Shown in pieces: positions 33,393 through 42,129 of a stretch of 64,000 nucleotides of DNA. The position numbers were made by a program, and so were the translations under genes. The DNA comes from Plantactinospora soyae (GTDB lineage Bacteria > Actinomycetota > Actinomycetes > Mycobacteriales > Micromonosporaceae), in contig NZ_JADBEB010000001.1 of NCBI RefSeq assembly GCF_014874095.1, positions 2,108,001 through 2,172,000 on the forward strand, written 5' to 3'. The notes beneath the pieces are model-generated. The model was not told where the DNA came from. It worked only from the letters and a program-made list of their open reading frames with translations, and searched no databases. Positions within the stretch are counted from its first letter, which is position 1, and the number at the start of each line of letters is the position of its first letter.

Positions 33393-33600
33393 TCACAGCT
33401 CCAGCGCAGGCTCATCGGCCACACCGTGTGCCATCGCGAAGTAGGTCCAGCTCGGAGAGGCCGAGCCGGCGGAACCGGTCGAGGATCACGCTGACGGCGA
33501 CGGCGGTGTCGAGCATGTGGTCGTAGTAGGAAAACGTGTTGGACGGCGATGGCGTCCAGCCGGGCGTTACGCGGCGTCTGCCACACCTCGGCCCGCAGAC
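33393..33600 (-). pseudogene. metE-like (cobalamin-independent methionine synthase) N-terminal remnant
   Basis: On the minus strand, pieces in different frames reconstruct a short MetE segment: GLRAEVWQTPRNARLDAI, then SNTFSYYDHMLDTAV and VILDRFRRLGLSELDL, then YFAMAHGVADEPALEL. The NTFSYYDHMLDTA block and YFAMA(R/H)G are typical of MetE near residues 60-100. Frames break at least twice and the remaining 650 residues are absent. The rest of the gap (33,079-34,015) shows no gene I can support. Confidence 0.6.
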
Positions 33601-34015
33601 CCGCCGCCGTCTGTCGTTCCCTCGAAGCGTCTGGCGGGCAGTGGCGGGGGGAAGGTTGGGCACGGTGAGGCGCCGGCTTGCGCCCTGACCCTCCGGAGGT
33701 GCGGCCGAAGGCGCACACCGGCGGTGTGCGCGGTGTGGGCAGGTCTTCGGACTCGGAGGCGTGTCCATGTACTTGGCGGCGATCGTCGGGCTGAGCGCTA
33801 TGGTCCGTTGGCGCTGGTTCATCCGGGTTACTTAGGCTCTGTCGAGCTAGGTGGGTTTGCGTCCCTAGGTGCAGGGTATCCATATGCATCGACGTAGCCG
33901 TCTACGTGAGCTACATGTGGCTGTTCGCCGCCCAGACTCCTGCGGCGCGCCTGGTACATCGCCACGCCGCAGATCATGCGGTGTGGTCCATGCACGACGC
34001 CTATAGGAGTTGCAC

Positions 34016-34318
34016 ATGTCCAGTGTCACCGCCGATACCGACCGCCGTGACGCCGTACTCGACGGGCAGCCTCGCCGCCGCTCCGCCGAGACCAAGGCCG
34101 CGTTCAAGACGACGGAGTTTGTCGCCTACCTCGTCGCCTTCGTTGGCGTGCTCATCGCCTCCATCATGGTTGATGGCAACGGCAACGGGGACAACGGCGC
34201 TGCCGGTGACTACTTCCGTGCCGACCGTGCTTGGTTGTACATCGTGCTGCTGACCATCGGATACATGGTCAGCAGAGGGCTCGCGAAGGCCGGCAGCCGC
34301 GATTCTTCTAACGTCTGA
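34016..34318 (+). CDS. Small two-helix membrane protein
   Basis: A 100-residue protein with a charged N terminus and two predicted membrane helices, FVAYLVAFVGVLIASIMV and AWLYIVLLTIGYMVSRGLA. They are joined by a Gly/Asn-rich loop (DGNGNGDNGAAGDYFRAD). ATG 34016 follows AGGAG and a strong terminator follows the stop codon, so it is a well-delimited transcription unit. No function is recognised. Confidence 0.75.
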   Translation: MSSVTADTDRRDAVLDGQPRRRSAETKAAFKTTEFVAYLVAFVGVLIASIMVDGNGNGDNGAAGDYFRADRAWLYIVLLTIGYMVSRGLAKAGSRDSSNV

Positions 34319-34374
34319 CCTCTACTCGCCAGATCTCGGCGTGATGTGTTTGTCGGGAGACACCGGGGCACCCA

Positions 34375-34410
34375 CCCGAGCGGCGACGCGTCCATGCGTC
34401 GCCGCTCGGG
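34375..34410 (+). terminator. Strong hairpin after the small membrane protein
   Basis: Perfect 15-bp arms (34375-34389 CCCGAGCGGCGACGC, 34396-34410 complement) with loop GTCCAT, 56 bases after the stop codon. Confidence 0.8.
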
Positions 34411-34951
34411 CGTTTCCCTGAACGTATCCGCTGCGCCAGCCGAGCGACCGGCCTTGGCGGGTCGGCCGGTCGACATGACGGCTTCCGCCAGGACCAGTCG
34501 CCGAAGCTCTGCGGGACTCACGACCTGCGCTGGCCGACCAGTGCGACTCGTCGCCAGACGCAACGACGGCTCCATCGGCGTTGTGCACTGGATAGCCCTG
34601 ACGACCGGCGAGCACATCGGGACGGACCTCGAGGCAAACCATCCTGATGCGCTCGGCACGTGCGGACGCTTTTGCCCGTTGTGTCCTACCCTTGCAGGGC
34701 ACCCTGTGCACCACTCCGGCCCAGATGCGGGCGAGGAGAGTTCGCCCCCCGTCAACAGGGGTGAAAGAGGAACCGGCTTGCCGCGCGGAATTGGCTGCCA
34801 GCTCCTGCCCGGCGCGGGAGCGGTCTGGGCATCGGGCCGGGCAACTGAACCGGATTCACTACCAGAACACGCACCGGCCAAGCCTGAACCCGCATGACCG
34901 CCGACGCCCGTCAACGCCGAGCCAGCAGTCCGCACTGGACACCATGTCCCA
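34411..34951 (+). other. Gene-poor stretch with one doubtful open frame
   Basis: A plus-strand frame open from ATG 34475 to 34897 contains a protein-like patch (RLVARRNDGSIGVVHWIA, then GTDLEANHPDALGTCGRF and CPLCP). It lacks a ribosome binding site and degenerates into Pro/Gly-rich sequence. It may be a decayed gene. I do not call a CDS. Confidence 0.3.
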
Positions 34952-35842
34952 ATGAACTCTCTTCGTACACGGAGGCCCCCCATCACCCCTGTCAGCGCTG
35001 AGCGCCTTCGCCACAGCCCGCCCGGACGACTGACCGCGGCGGAACGCCGGGCGGCACTCGCGGCACCTGCGCCAGTCGGAGGATTCCTCAGCCGCTGGGT
35101 ACAGGTAGCCGGCCGGCGGATGCATGTCCGGCAACGGATCACTGCGGACGCCGCCACGCCATGTGTGCTCCTACACGGTCTCGCGGTCTCGCATCGTTAC
35201 CTGATGCCCACCGCGCTGCGCCTCGGTGGCCGCGCTGTCTACGTTCCCGACCTTCCCGGCTTCGGACTGTCCGACAAACCGCCCGCCGTCCTCGACGTCG
35301 GCCAACACGCCGAGGCGATCGCCGCACTCACGGACACCCTCGGCATCGCATCCGCCGCGATACTCGGCAACTCGTTCGGCTGTCAGGTGGCCGTCGAACT
35401 CGTGGCGCGCCGCCCGGACCTCGTCGCGGCACTCATCCTCGTCAGTCCTACCACCGATCCGGCAGCAGCCACGATGACCGGACAACTACGCCGGCTGCTG
35501 CGCGACCTTCCGCGCGAGGACTGGCGGCAGATGCCGATTCTCGCCAGGGATCTGCGCGACGCGGGACCACGCCGCATCATCGCCACCCTGCGACACGCTG
35601 TCGAAGACCACATCGACGCCAAACTCCCCGCGATCAGCGTGCCGACCCTGCTGGTACGTGGCGACCGCGACCCGATCGCACCAGCGCGCTGGGTGGACCA
35701 CGCCGTCGCTCTCACACCGAATGGCCACACCCTTACCATCGCCGCCGCCCACAACGTCGTCACCACAGCGGGGCCGCAACTTGCCGCAGCCGTCGACACC
35801 TTCCTGCACTCCACCGCAGATCTCGGCGGACATCGGGAGTAA
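34952..35842 (+). CDS. Alpha/beta-fold hydrolase
   Basis: A 296-residue hydrolase. The oxyanion region is CVLLHGLAVSHRYL, with VYVPDLPGFGLSDKPP following. The nucleophile elbow is ILGNSFGCQVAVELVA, the acid is probably Asp in VRGDRDPIAP, and the catalytic His is in AAAHNVVTTAGPQL. The N-terminal 45 residues are not part of the fold, and the start (ATG 34952) lacks a clear ribosome binding site, so the true start may be further in. The substrate is unknown. Confidence 0.8.
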   Translation: MNSLRTRRPPITPVSAERLRHSPPGRLTAAERRAALAAPAPVGGFLSRWVQVAGRRMHVRQRITADAATPCVLLHGLAVSHRYLMPTALRLGGRAVYVPDLPGFGLSDKPPAVLDVGQHAEAIAALTDTLGIASAAILGNSFGCQVAVELVARRPDLVAALILVSPTTDPAAATMTGQLRRLLRDLPREDWRQMPILARDLRDAGPRRIIATLRHAVEDHIDAKLPAISVPTLLVRGDRDPIAPARWVDHAVALTPNGHTLTIAAAHNVVTTAGPQLAAAVDTFLHSTADLGGHRE

Positions 35843-36475
35843 CGGGCGTCGGCGGAGAGGTCGAGCACCGGCGACTCGCCGACTACGACCGGTTGTTCGG
35901 CTTGGATGAGGTGGCGCTGTGATGGCGACCAAGACCAACCGCAACATCGGCTCGAAGGTCGCCTCCCACCCGCGCTCGCGCCTGCCGGGCCACGGCTTAC
36001 CAGATCACTGAGATCACCAGGATGAAAATCGCGGTGAGCACTAGTGATACCAGTAGGGAGCCAATGCACCCCAGGCGGTTGAAAAGAACACGAACACAGC
36101 TGCTCCTACCTCCGACTCGATCTGCGCTTCGGAACGCGATACCCGCCGTCCGCGGCCTGACGGGGGTCGCGAGCGGGCGCGCAGGGGCGGATTCGCCACC
36201 CTGGCTGAGGCAGAGCGGGCCTGCTGGGAGCTGGCTCAGTTGCCGGGGCCGGAGGCTTTGGCGCGGACGTGGACGGTGCGGCGCTGGCAGCGCTACTGGT
36301 TGTCCGGGCTGGAGGGTCAATCCCACCCGTCCTGGTGGCCGCTGGCCGGTCTGGCTCCACCGCCCGAGGAGTGCAGCCTGCTGCACCTGGACTGACTCGT
36401 TGGCTGGATCGTGCACCGGGGCAGCGACTCATAGGTTTGAGGCATCCAAGCAGCCCGACCCACAAGGAGCACGCC
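35843..36475. other. Fragmented stretch with coding-like debris on both strands
   Basis: No complete gene. On the plus strand a frame ending at 36395 reads LAEAERACWELAQLPGPEAL, RRWQRYWLSGLEGQSHPSWW and PPPEECSLLHLD. It has protein-like composition but no start codon after the upstream TAG. On the minus strand, 35999-36085 encodes LFNRLGCIGSLLVSLVLTAI followed by FILVISVIW, like small one-helix actinobacterial proteins, again without a start in frame. Both look like decayed small genes. Confidence 0.35.
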
Positions 36476-36706
36476 GTGAATGACATGTACCGAATCTCCG
36501 AGGCGCCGCAGACCGCGAGTACGGCGACGGACCGGGTCGGCGCCGTACGCCCGCTGCTGTGGCTGTTCGCGGTGCTGGGCGCCGCCGCCAACGTGGTGTC
36601 CTCCGCCGCCGGCGTCAACATGTTCATCGGCGCCGGGTTCGGGCTGGTCACCCTGGCCTGCGCCGCCGCGCTGATCGTGGACCACTACCGGCATCGGAGT
36701 CGATGA
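36476..36706 (+). CDS. Small membrane protein
   Basis: A 76-residue protein with two close hydrophobic helices (PLLWLFAVLGAAANVVSSAA and FIGAGFGLVTLACAAALIVD) and a basic end, YRHRSR. GTG 36476 follows AAGGAG at good spacing. A rho-independent hairpin follows 60 bases after the stop. No family is recognised. Confidence 0.7.
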   Translation: MNDMYRISEAPQTASTATDRVGAVRPLLWLFAVLGAAANVVSSAAGVNMFIGAGFGLVTLACAAALIVDHYRHRSR

Positions 36707-36766
36707 GACCTGCCGACCGAGCAGCACCACTCCCGCGCACGCGTTCACCCAGGACTAAACCGGCGG

Positions 36767-36805
36767 TACGGCGCCGATACAGCGGATTCAGCGCTGTATC
36801 GGCGC
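36767..36805 (+). terminator. Rho-independent terminator with T tract
   Basis: Perfect 16-bp arms (36767-36782 CGGCGCCGATACAGCG, 36790-36805 complement), a seven-base loop and TTTT immediately after. This is the best intrinsic terminator in the window. Confidence 0.88.
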
Positions 36806-36987
36806 CGTTTTGCTGTCCAACACCGCGCGATTCTCGTACTCCGAAAATGGCGCCGCCCTGGATGTGCTGGCGGTGGTCCAGCGGTACCCCTGGCTATACC
36901 CCCGTTCGGGTGTCCACGGTAGAGACCCGACGGGCGGCGACTGATGAACTTTCTCCACGAAAGCAAACGCGCTTCCTGGAGGACATC

Positions 36988-38019
36988 ATGGTTGTAATCG
37001 ATAATCGGGCGGTTACCGACAGCGGGTCCTGTGATACCGGGATTCCTGGTTTTATCCGCCGCCGTCCCCTGCTCAGCTTCTTCGCGATGGCCAATTTGTT
37101 GAGCTGGATCGCCTGGCTTCCGTACATCCTTTCCAGCACCGGCCTCGGCCTCCTCGATTTCCGGTTCCCGTCGGTTCTCGGCACCACCCAGTTCGCCGGC
37201 GTCCTGCCCGGCGCCTACCTGGGCCCGATCACGGCGGCGTTCGTGGTGACCGCGGTCACCGACGGCCGGGCCGGGCTTCGTCGCTGGGTCGGCCGGATGT
37301 TGAGGTGGCGGATCGGCTGGCGCTGGTACCTGCTGGTCCTCACCGGCGTTCCCGGTGCGCTCATCCTCGTCTCCATCGCGTGGTCCGGCGGAGCCATCGA
37401 GATGCCTCCCGTCACGGCGCTCGTGGCCTACCTGCCGCTCCTGCTCATCCAGATGGTCACCACCGGCATCGCGGAAGAGCCCGGCTGGCGTGACTTCGCC
37501 ACCCCGCGCCTGCAACGGCGGTACGGCGCGCTCGTCGGCTCGATGATCCTCGGACCGCTGTGGGGAGCCTGGCACCTGCCGCTGTTCCTCAGCGAGTGGG
37601 GCGGCTGGCCGGACGTGACCTGGCTGATGGTCGCCGAGTTCGTCGCCGGGGCCTGCGCCCTCAGCGTCGTCCTGACCTGGGCGTTCAACCGGAGCGGCGA
37701 GAGCCTGCCGCTGGTCATGCTGCTGCACGTCAGCGTCAACACCTTCCTCTCGGTCGGCTGGTCGGCGATGTTCCCGTCGATCGCCACCGCTCAGAACGCG
37801 TCGCACGTTATCTTGCTCACCTCCTCGGCGGCGGCGCTGGTAGTCCTCGTCGCGACTCGTGGCCGGCTCGGCTACCAACCGGTCATCGAGCCCAAGACGC
37901 CGGTCACCGGGCCCCGTCCGCCGGCCACCGGGCCCCGTCCGCCGGCCGCCGGGCCCGAGACGGTGGAAGCCGAGCCTGAGACGTTGTTCTTCAGCAGGAA
38001 TGGGCTGGGTGAGGTGTAG
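36988..38019 (+). CDS. CPBP-family intramembrane metalloprotease
   Basis: A 343-residue multi-pass membrane protein. The CPBP active-site motifs are clear: GIAEEPGWRDFATPRLQ (EExxxR), GPLWGAWHLPLFL (HxxxxF) and VMLLHVSVNTFL. The C terminus ends in a repeated TGPRPPA tail encoded by a tandem repeat. ATG 36988 follows GGAGG. It precedes, by 85 bases, a NarL-type kinase/regulator pair, so it may be a target or partner of that system. Distinct from the other CPBP gene at 24298. Confidence 0.88.
   Translation: MVVIDNRAVTDSGSCDTGIPGFIRRRPLLSFFAMANLLSWIAWLPYILSSTGLGLLDFRFPSVLGTTQFAGVLPGAYLGPITAAFVVTAVTDGRAGLRRWVGRMLRWRIGWRWYLLVLTGVPGALILVSIAWSGGAIEMPPVTALVAYLPLLLIQMVTTGIAEEPGWRDFATPRLQRRYGALVGSMILGPLWGAWHLPLFLSEWGGWPDVTWLMVAEFVAGACALSVVLTWAFNRSGESLPLVMLLHVSVNTFLSVGWSAMFPSIATAQNASHVILLTSSAAALVVLVATRGRLGYQPVIEPKTPVTGPRPPATGPRPPAAGPETVEAEPETLFFSRNGLGEV
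37901..37959. repeat. 21-bp coding tandem repeat at the CPBP 3' end
   Basis: CGGTCACCGGGCCCCGTCCG-type units at 37901 and 37922, with a diverged third at 37943, encode PVTGPRPPATGPRPPAAGP. The unit is in frame. Confidence 0.75.
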
Positions 38020-38104
38020 GCGAAGGCGTACCAGATGTCCTATGGTCTCCGGGCCATAGGGCATCTCCGATTCACCCGAGGATTTCCGAAGACTGGAGAT
38101 ACGG

Positions 38105-39394
38105 ATGCCGAGTCCCGGCGCGTACGACATTCACGACGTCCCGCCCTCCGCTAAGCCTCCGGGTTGGCAACGGGCGGCTACTGCCCGCGCCCGCGCCACT
38201 CTGGACGCGCTCGAACACCTCGTTGGCGGACTGGGCACCGGAATTCTGGCCGCGACGGCGCTGCTCTTCCTGGTCTTTGCCGCACTTACCTGTCTCATCG
38301 GTGTCGGCCTACTCCTCATGCCGATCGCACTGCGAGTGCTGCGCGTCGTCGCCGATCGAGAACGCGCCCGGCTCTCCCGTTGGGGCCCGGAAATCGTCGG
38401 CGCGGAGCCGGTACCGGCCCGGCTGGGCGACGCCCTGCGGGATCCCGCGGTCCGCAGGGAGGTGCTGTGGCTGGCGTGCCATGGGACGCTCGGCTTCTTC
38501 CTCGGCGCGGCCGGGGTGACCCTGCCCCTCTACGTGGTGACCAACGGCAGCAACCCGTTGTGGTGGTACCTCCTGCCACCGGGCGAAGCCTCCGATACGT
38601 TGCAGCTCATCTCGGTGAACGACCTACAGACCGCGCTCCTGGTAAGCCTGACGGGCCTGGGCTGGCTCATCGTTCTGGTGACCGTCACTCCACACATGGC
38701 CTGGTTGCAGGCGTGGCCCGGTCGCCGCCTGCTGTCGCCGGACGCCGGCACCGACCTCAACATGCGGGTCGCGCAACTGACCGCGACCCGGGCCGCCGCG
38801 CTGGACGCGCACGCCGCCGAACTGCGGCGAATCGAGCGGTCGCTGCACGACGGCACCCAGAACCGGCTGGTCGCCGTGAACGTCCTGCTCGGCGCGGCAC
38901 GTCGGGCACTGGGGCGTAACCCGGCCGACGCCGAGGCGATCATCGACCGCGCCCAGGACGCCGCCGAACAGGCGCTCGCCGAACTGCGCGCCGTCGTACG
39001 CAGCATCCTGCCGCCGGTGCTGATCGATCGCAGCCTCGCCGACGCGCTCAGCGCCCTCGTCGCGGACTGCCCGGTGAACTGCAATATCGACGCGGACGCG
39101 TCGGAACGGTGCGCCGCGTCCGTCGAGGCGACGGCCTACTTCGTGGTGGCCGAGGCGCTCACCAACGTGGCCCGGCACAGCGGGGCTGGGCGCGCCACCG
39201 TTAAGCTTCGCCGACGTGAGGATCGATTGACCATCGAGATCACCGATGACGGCCACGGTGGGGCGGACGTGGACGGCGGCTCGGGACTCGTCGGTATCCG
39301 TCGCCGCGTCGAAGCACACGACGGAACATTCGCGCTGGTCAGCCCGGTCGGCGGACCTACTACCCTTACGGTGAGCCTGCCATGCGGATCGTGA
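38105..39394 (+). CDS. NarL-type sensor histidine kinase
   Basis: A 429-residue kinase. Four membrane spans lie in the first 200 residues, without a large periplasmic domain. A HisKA_3 dimerisation domain follows with phosphoacceptor His248 in RRIERSLHDGTQNRLVAV. The HATPase domain has VVAEALTNVARHSGA, DDGHGGAD and GSGLVGIRRRVEAHDG. ATG 38105 follows GGAG. It overlaps the response regulator gene by 13 bases. The N terminus MPSPGAYDIHDVP and the C terminus are recognisable in the deleted kinase remnant at 44109-44276. Confidence 0.93.
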   Translation: MPSPGAYDIHDVPPSAKPPGWQRAATARARATLDALEHLVGGLGTGILAATALLFLVFAALTCLIGVGLLLMPIALRVLRVVADRERARLSRWGPEIVGAEPVPARLGDALRDPAVRREVLWLACHGTLGFFLGAAGVTLPLYVVTNGSNPLWWYLLPPGEASDTLQLISVNDLQTALLVSLTGLGWLIVLVTVTPHMAWLQAWPGRRLLSPDAGTDLNMRVAQLTATRAAALDAHAAELRRIERSLHDGTQNRLVAVNVLLGAARRALGRNPADAEAIIDRAQDAAEQALAELRAVVRSILPPVLIDRSLADALSALVADCPVNCNIDADASERCAASVEATAYFVVAEALTNVARHSGAGRATVKLRRREDRLTIEITDDGHGGADVDGGSGLVGIRRRVEAHDGTFALVSPVGGPTTLTVSLPCGS

Positions 39395-40041
39395 TCGCCG
39401 AGGACGACCCGCTGCTGCGCGAGGGTCTGGCGCTGCTGCTGCGGGCCGAGTCCCTCGACGTGGTGGCCACCACCGGCAACCCGGACGAGTTCCTGGTCGC
39501 CATTGACGTACACAAACCCGATGTGGCCATCGTTGACGTCCGGATGCCACCGACGCACACCGACGAGGGGATCGTCGCGGCCGTCGAGGCGCGACGCCGG
39601 CAGCCCGGGCTGGCCGTACTGGTGCTATCGGCCTACGTCGAGCAGGCGTTCGCCACCGAACTGCTCGCCCAGGGCAGCTCTCGGCTCGGCTACATGCTCA
39701 AGGAGCGGGTCGGGCGGGTGCAGGAGTTCCTGGACGCGCTGCACCGGGTGGTGGGCGGGGGCACCGCGATCGACCCCGACATCGTCGCCCAGCTGCTGGC
39801 CCGGACCCTGCCAGCCACGCCGTTGGAGCGCCTGACTCCACGGGAACGCGACGTACTGGCGCTGATGGCCGAAGGGCTCGGGAACGGCGCCATCGCCGAG
39901 CGGCTCGTCGTCACCGACGGCGCCGTACACAAGAACATCCGGAGCATCTTCGCCAAGCTCGACCTGGCGCCCACCGACCGCGCCGACCGCCGGGTCACCG
40001 CCGTGCTGCGCTACCTCGAAGACGCGCACCGTCGCCACTGA
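39382..40041 (+). CDS. NarL/LuxR-family response regulator
   Basis: A 219-residue regulator. The receiver has IAEDDP and the phosphorylated Asp D52 in VAIVDVRMPP, and the conserved Lys is in GYMLKERVG. A LuxR-type helix-turn-helix (about 150-205; LTPRERDVLALMAEGLGNGA) follows. It is translated from an ATG inside the kinase gene end, so the two are coupled. It is closely similar over its whole length to the regulator at 43462-44121. Confidence 0.94.
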   Translation: MRIVIAEDDPLLREGLALLLRAESLDVVATTGNPDEFLVAIDVHKPDVAIVDVRMPPTHTDEGIVAAVEARRRQPGLAVLVLSAYVEQAFATELLAQGSSRLGYMLKERVGRVQEFLDALHRVVGGGTAIDPDIVAQLLARTLPATPLERLTPRERDVLALMAEGLGNGAIAERLVVTDGAVHKNIRSIFAKLDLAPTDRADRRVTAVLRYLEDAHRRH

Positions 40042-40086
40042 CGGTTGGCTGGTCGCGTCCGCGACCATCATCGCCGTCACCAGCTG

Positions 40087-40121
40087 GATCATTGGCCTGG
40101 GGCGGGGCCAGGCGAATGATC
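40087..40121 (+). terminator. Hairpin after the two-component operon
   Basis: Fourteen-base arms with one mismatch (40087-40100 GATCATTGGCCTGG, 40108-40121) enclose a seven-base loop, 46 bases after the response regulator stop. The rest of the gap to 40342 shows no gene. Confidence 0.65.
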
Positions 40122-40342
40122 ATCCATGATGCCTCAGGGGGAGATGCCGCTGACTGCCCTGATCACCGCCCGATGATGCTGAGCCCAACCGCCGTGCATT
40201 CCGGCGGCAGGGCGGACGATGAGCAGGTTCTCCCGAACGCTGCTCCTGCGTCGCCGCCGGTCGACTCCTGTCCAACCCGTCTACCAGGGGCTGGTCTCGT
40301 CAATGCGCGCCCGTCGGGGCGGAGTTCACCGAAGTGCGGCTT

Positions 40343-40366
40343 GACCTTGACCTTAGGGTCAGGGTC
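40343..40366 (+). promoter_or_regulatory. MerR-type operator dyad within a promoter
   Basis: GACCTTGACC-TTAG-GGTCAGGGTC is a 24-bp dyad with one mismatch. It starts inside a -35-like TTGACC (40341-40346) and ends just before a -10-like GATGCT (40367-40372), giving a spacer near 20 bases, as MerR activators require. The predicted start of transcription falls on the GTG of the hydrolase gene. The MerR gene at 41188 is the likely regulator. Confidence 0.65.
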
Positions 40367-40378
40367 GATGCTGGTGGC

Positions 40379-41182
40379 GTGACGAACTCGAACGCGATTT
40401 CCTCGGTCTGGACTGGCATGTTGCCGGTGGAAGACACCGCGCTGGCCGTGACAGACACTGGCGGGACAGGTATCCCCGTGGTGTACCTGAACGGTTCCTA
40501 CGCCAGCCAGCGGCACTGGCGGCCCGTCATCAAGGACCTGGGGTCGGGGTGGCGACACATCACCTACGACGAGCGGGCTCGCGGCAGGTCGAAGAAGTCG
40601 GCGGACTACTCCTTCGAGGCGTGCGTCCGCGACCTCGACGCCGTCCTGAAAGCCAGGGAGGTGGAGAAGCCGCTCTTGGTGGGCTGGTCCTACGGCGCGT
40701 TGCTCGGGGTGGTGTGGGCCGCTCGGAATCCGGGTCGTGTCGCGGGCGTGGTCGGAGTCGACGGCCCTTTCCCGTTCGGCTGGACCGACGATGCCGGCCA
40801 TGAATACATTCGTCGGGGATTCCGTAAGGCCCGGTGGTTGTTGCCGATGGTGCGCCTCGTCGGCAACGCCGCGCGGATGAGTGCCGAACAGCATGCCGAC
40901 ATCAACATCGAGGCCCACATAATCCACGCCGCCCTCGAACCGGTCCTGGACAGCCTGACCGTCCCGGTCCGGTACGTGGTCGCCTCCGGGGAGGCACTGG
41001 GGAGCAAGGAGGATTGGCAGGAAAAGATGCGTACTACCCTTGACCCGGTGCTCGCCCGCAACCCGAACCTCGCGATAAGTGCGAAGGTCGCCAGCAACCA
41101 CGGCACGATCGTGCGCAAGGACTTCCGCGCCATCGCCGGGGCCACCCGCGAGCTCGCCGCCCTCACCCGCGAAAGTCGCTGA
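40379..41182 (+). CDS. Alpha/beta hydrolase under MerR control
   Basis: A 267-residue hydrolase: GIPVVYLNGSYASQRHWRPV (oxyanion region), ITYDERARGRSKKSADYSF, nucleophile elbow LVGWSYGALLGVVWAAR and His near the end in VASNHGTIVRKDFRA. GTG 40379 coincides with the predicted transcript start, implying a leaderless message; ATG 40420 is the alternative. It is six bases upstream of the MerR gene and probably co-transcribed with it. This pairing is common in actinobacteria; the inducer and substrate are unknown. Confidence 0.82.
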   Translation: MTNSNAISSVWTGMLPVEDTALAVTDTGGTGIPVVYLNGSYASQRHWRPVIKDLGSGWRHITYDERARGRSKKSADYSFEACVRDLDAVLKAREVEKPLLVGWSYGALLGVVWAARNPGRVAGVVGVDGPFPFGWTDDAGHEYIRRGFRKARWLLPMVRLVGNAARMSAEQHADINIEAHIIHAALEPVLDSLTVPVRYVVASGEALGSKEDWQEKMRTTLDPVLARNPNLAISAKVASNHGTIVRKDFRAIAGATRELAALTRESR

Positions 41183-41187
41183 CGAGC

Positions 41188-41961
41188 ATGGCCAGCGGCG
41201 TCACGATCGGCCAGGCGGCGGGCTTCGTCGGCGTCACGATCAAGACCATTCGCCACTACCACCGGCTCGGTCTGGTCGACGAACCGCGCCGCGACGGTTC
41301 TGGTTACCGCCGCTACTCCTCGTCCGACCTGCTGCGGCTCGTCCAGGTCCGGACGCTGTCCGAGTCCGGCGTACCGCTGTCCGAGATCGGCGCCCTGCTC
41401 AGCGCCGATCCGCAGCGGTTCGCCGCCAACCTGGCCGAGGTCAAACGGCGGCTGACCGAGCGGATCGAGGGACTGGCCGCGCGCCGCGACTCGCTGGACC
41501 GGCTGGCCAACAGTGACCAGGCCCTGTTGCCCGACCGGGCCTGCGCGTTGTTGGACCGGGCCGCCGAACTCGGCTTCACCCCGGACGAGGTGGCCGCCAA
41601 CCGCGAGGGCATGGTGCTGGCCAGGGCCCTGGTTCCCGACGGCTTCGACGACTTTCTCACCGGGGGCGAGCACGCCCTCGACGACACCCGGTTCGTCGCC
41701 TTGAACAAGCAATGCTGGGCCGCCAAGGACTGGGAACCCGACGATCCCCGTATCGAGGAACTCGCGACCGCCGTGGCCGACCGCTTCCTCGCCAACCCCG
41801 CGTTGCTCGCGATCCCGAATGGCCTCCAGGCCCGCACTGACGCCGTTCGATACGGTTTGCTCAACCACCATGGTGAAGACCATGCACCCGCCATGGCCCG
41901 ACTGACCACGCTGGTCGAGACGAAACTGCGCTGCGCCGGCGTAGACATCCCACACCAATAA
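41188..41961 (+). CDS. MerR-family transcriptional regulator
   Basis: A 257-residue regulator with an N-terminal MerR winged helix (VTIGQAAGFVGVTIKTIRHY, then GSGYRRYSSSDLLRLVQV). A dimerisation helix and a C-terminal helical domain of about 130 residues follow, with no metal-binding cysteines, suggesting an organic ligand. ATG 41188 lies six bases after the hydrolase stop. It probably controls its own operon through the dyad at 40343. Confidence 0.9.
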   Translation: MASGVTIGQAAGFVGVTIKTIRHYHRLGLVDEPRRDGSGYRRYSSSDLLRLVQVRTLSESGVPLSEIGALLSADPQRFAANLAEVKRRLTERIEGLAARRDSLDRLANSDQALLPDRACALLDRAAELGFTPDEVAANREGMVLARALVPDGFDDFLTGGEHALDDTRFVALNKQCWAAKDWEPDDPRIEELATAVADRFLANPALLAIPNGLQARTDAVRYGLLNHHGEDHAPAMARLTTLVETKLRCAGVDIPHQ

Positions 41962-42025
41962 CCGCAGCCCCGGAGTCTCCGCAGCCGAATCCGAACGGCG
42001 GCTCACGGCCGTAGGCTCCGAACTG

Positions 42026-42069
42026 ACGAGGGCCGAGGACGGCTCCGGCAGCCTGTCCTCGACCCTCGT
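42026..42069. terminator. Hairpin between convergent MerR and beta-lactamase-fold genes
   Basis: Fifteen-base arms with one mismatch (42026-42040 ACGAGGGCCGAGGAC, 42055-42069) and a 14-base loop lie between two convergent stop codons. Confidence 0.65.
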
Positions 42070-42129
42070 GGGTAACGCGCCTGATCTTGCTGCCCTGTGC
42101 CTGACGTCAGCGGCGGGCGTCGTCGTGGC

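Noticed and set aside
27429-36700. Intact prophage or integrative element
   Set aside because: Only an integrase relic is seen; no replication, structural, excisionase or transfer genes, and no second attachment site found by eye.
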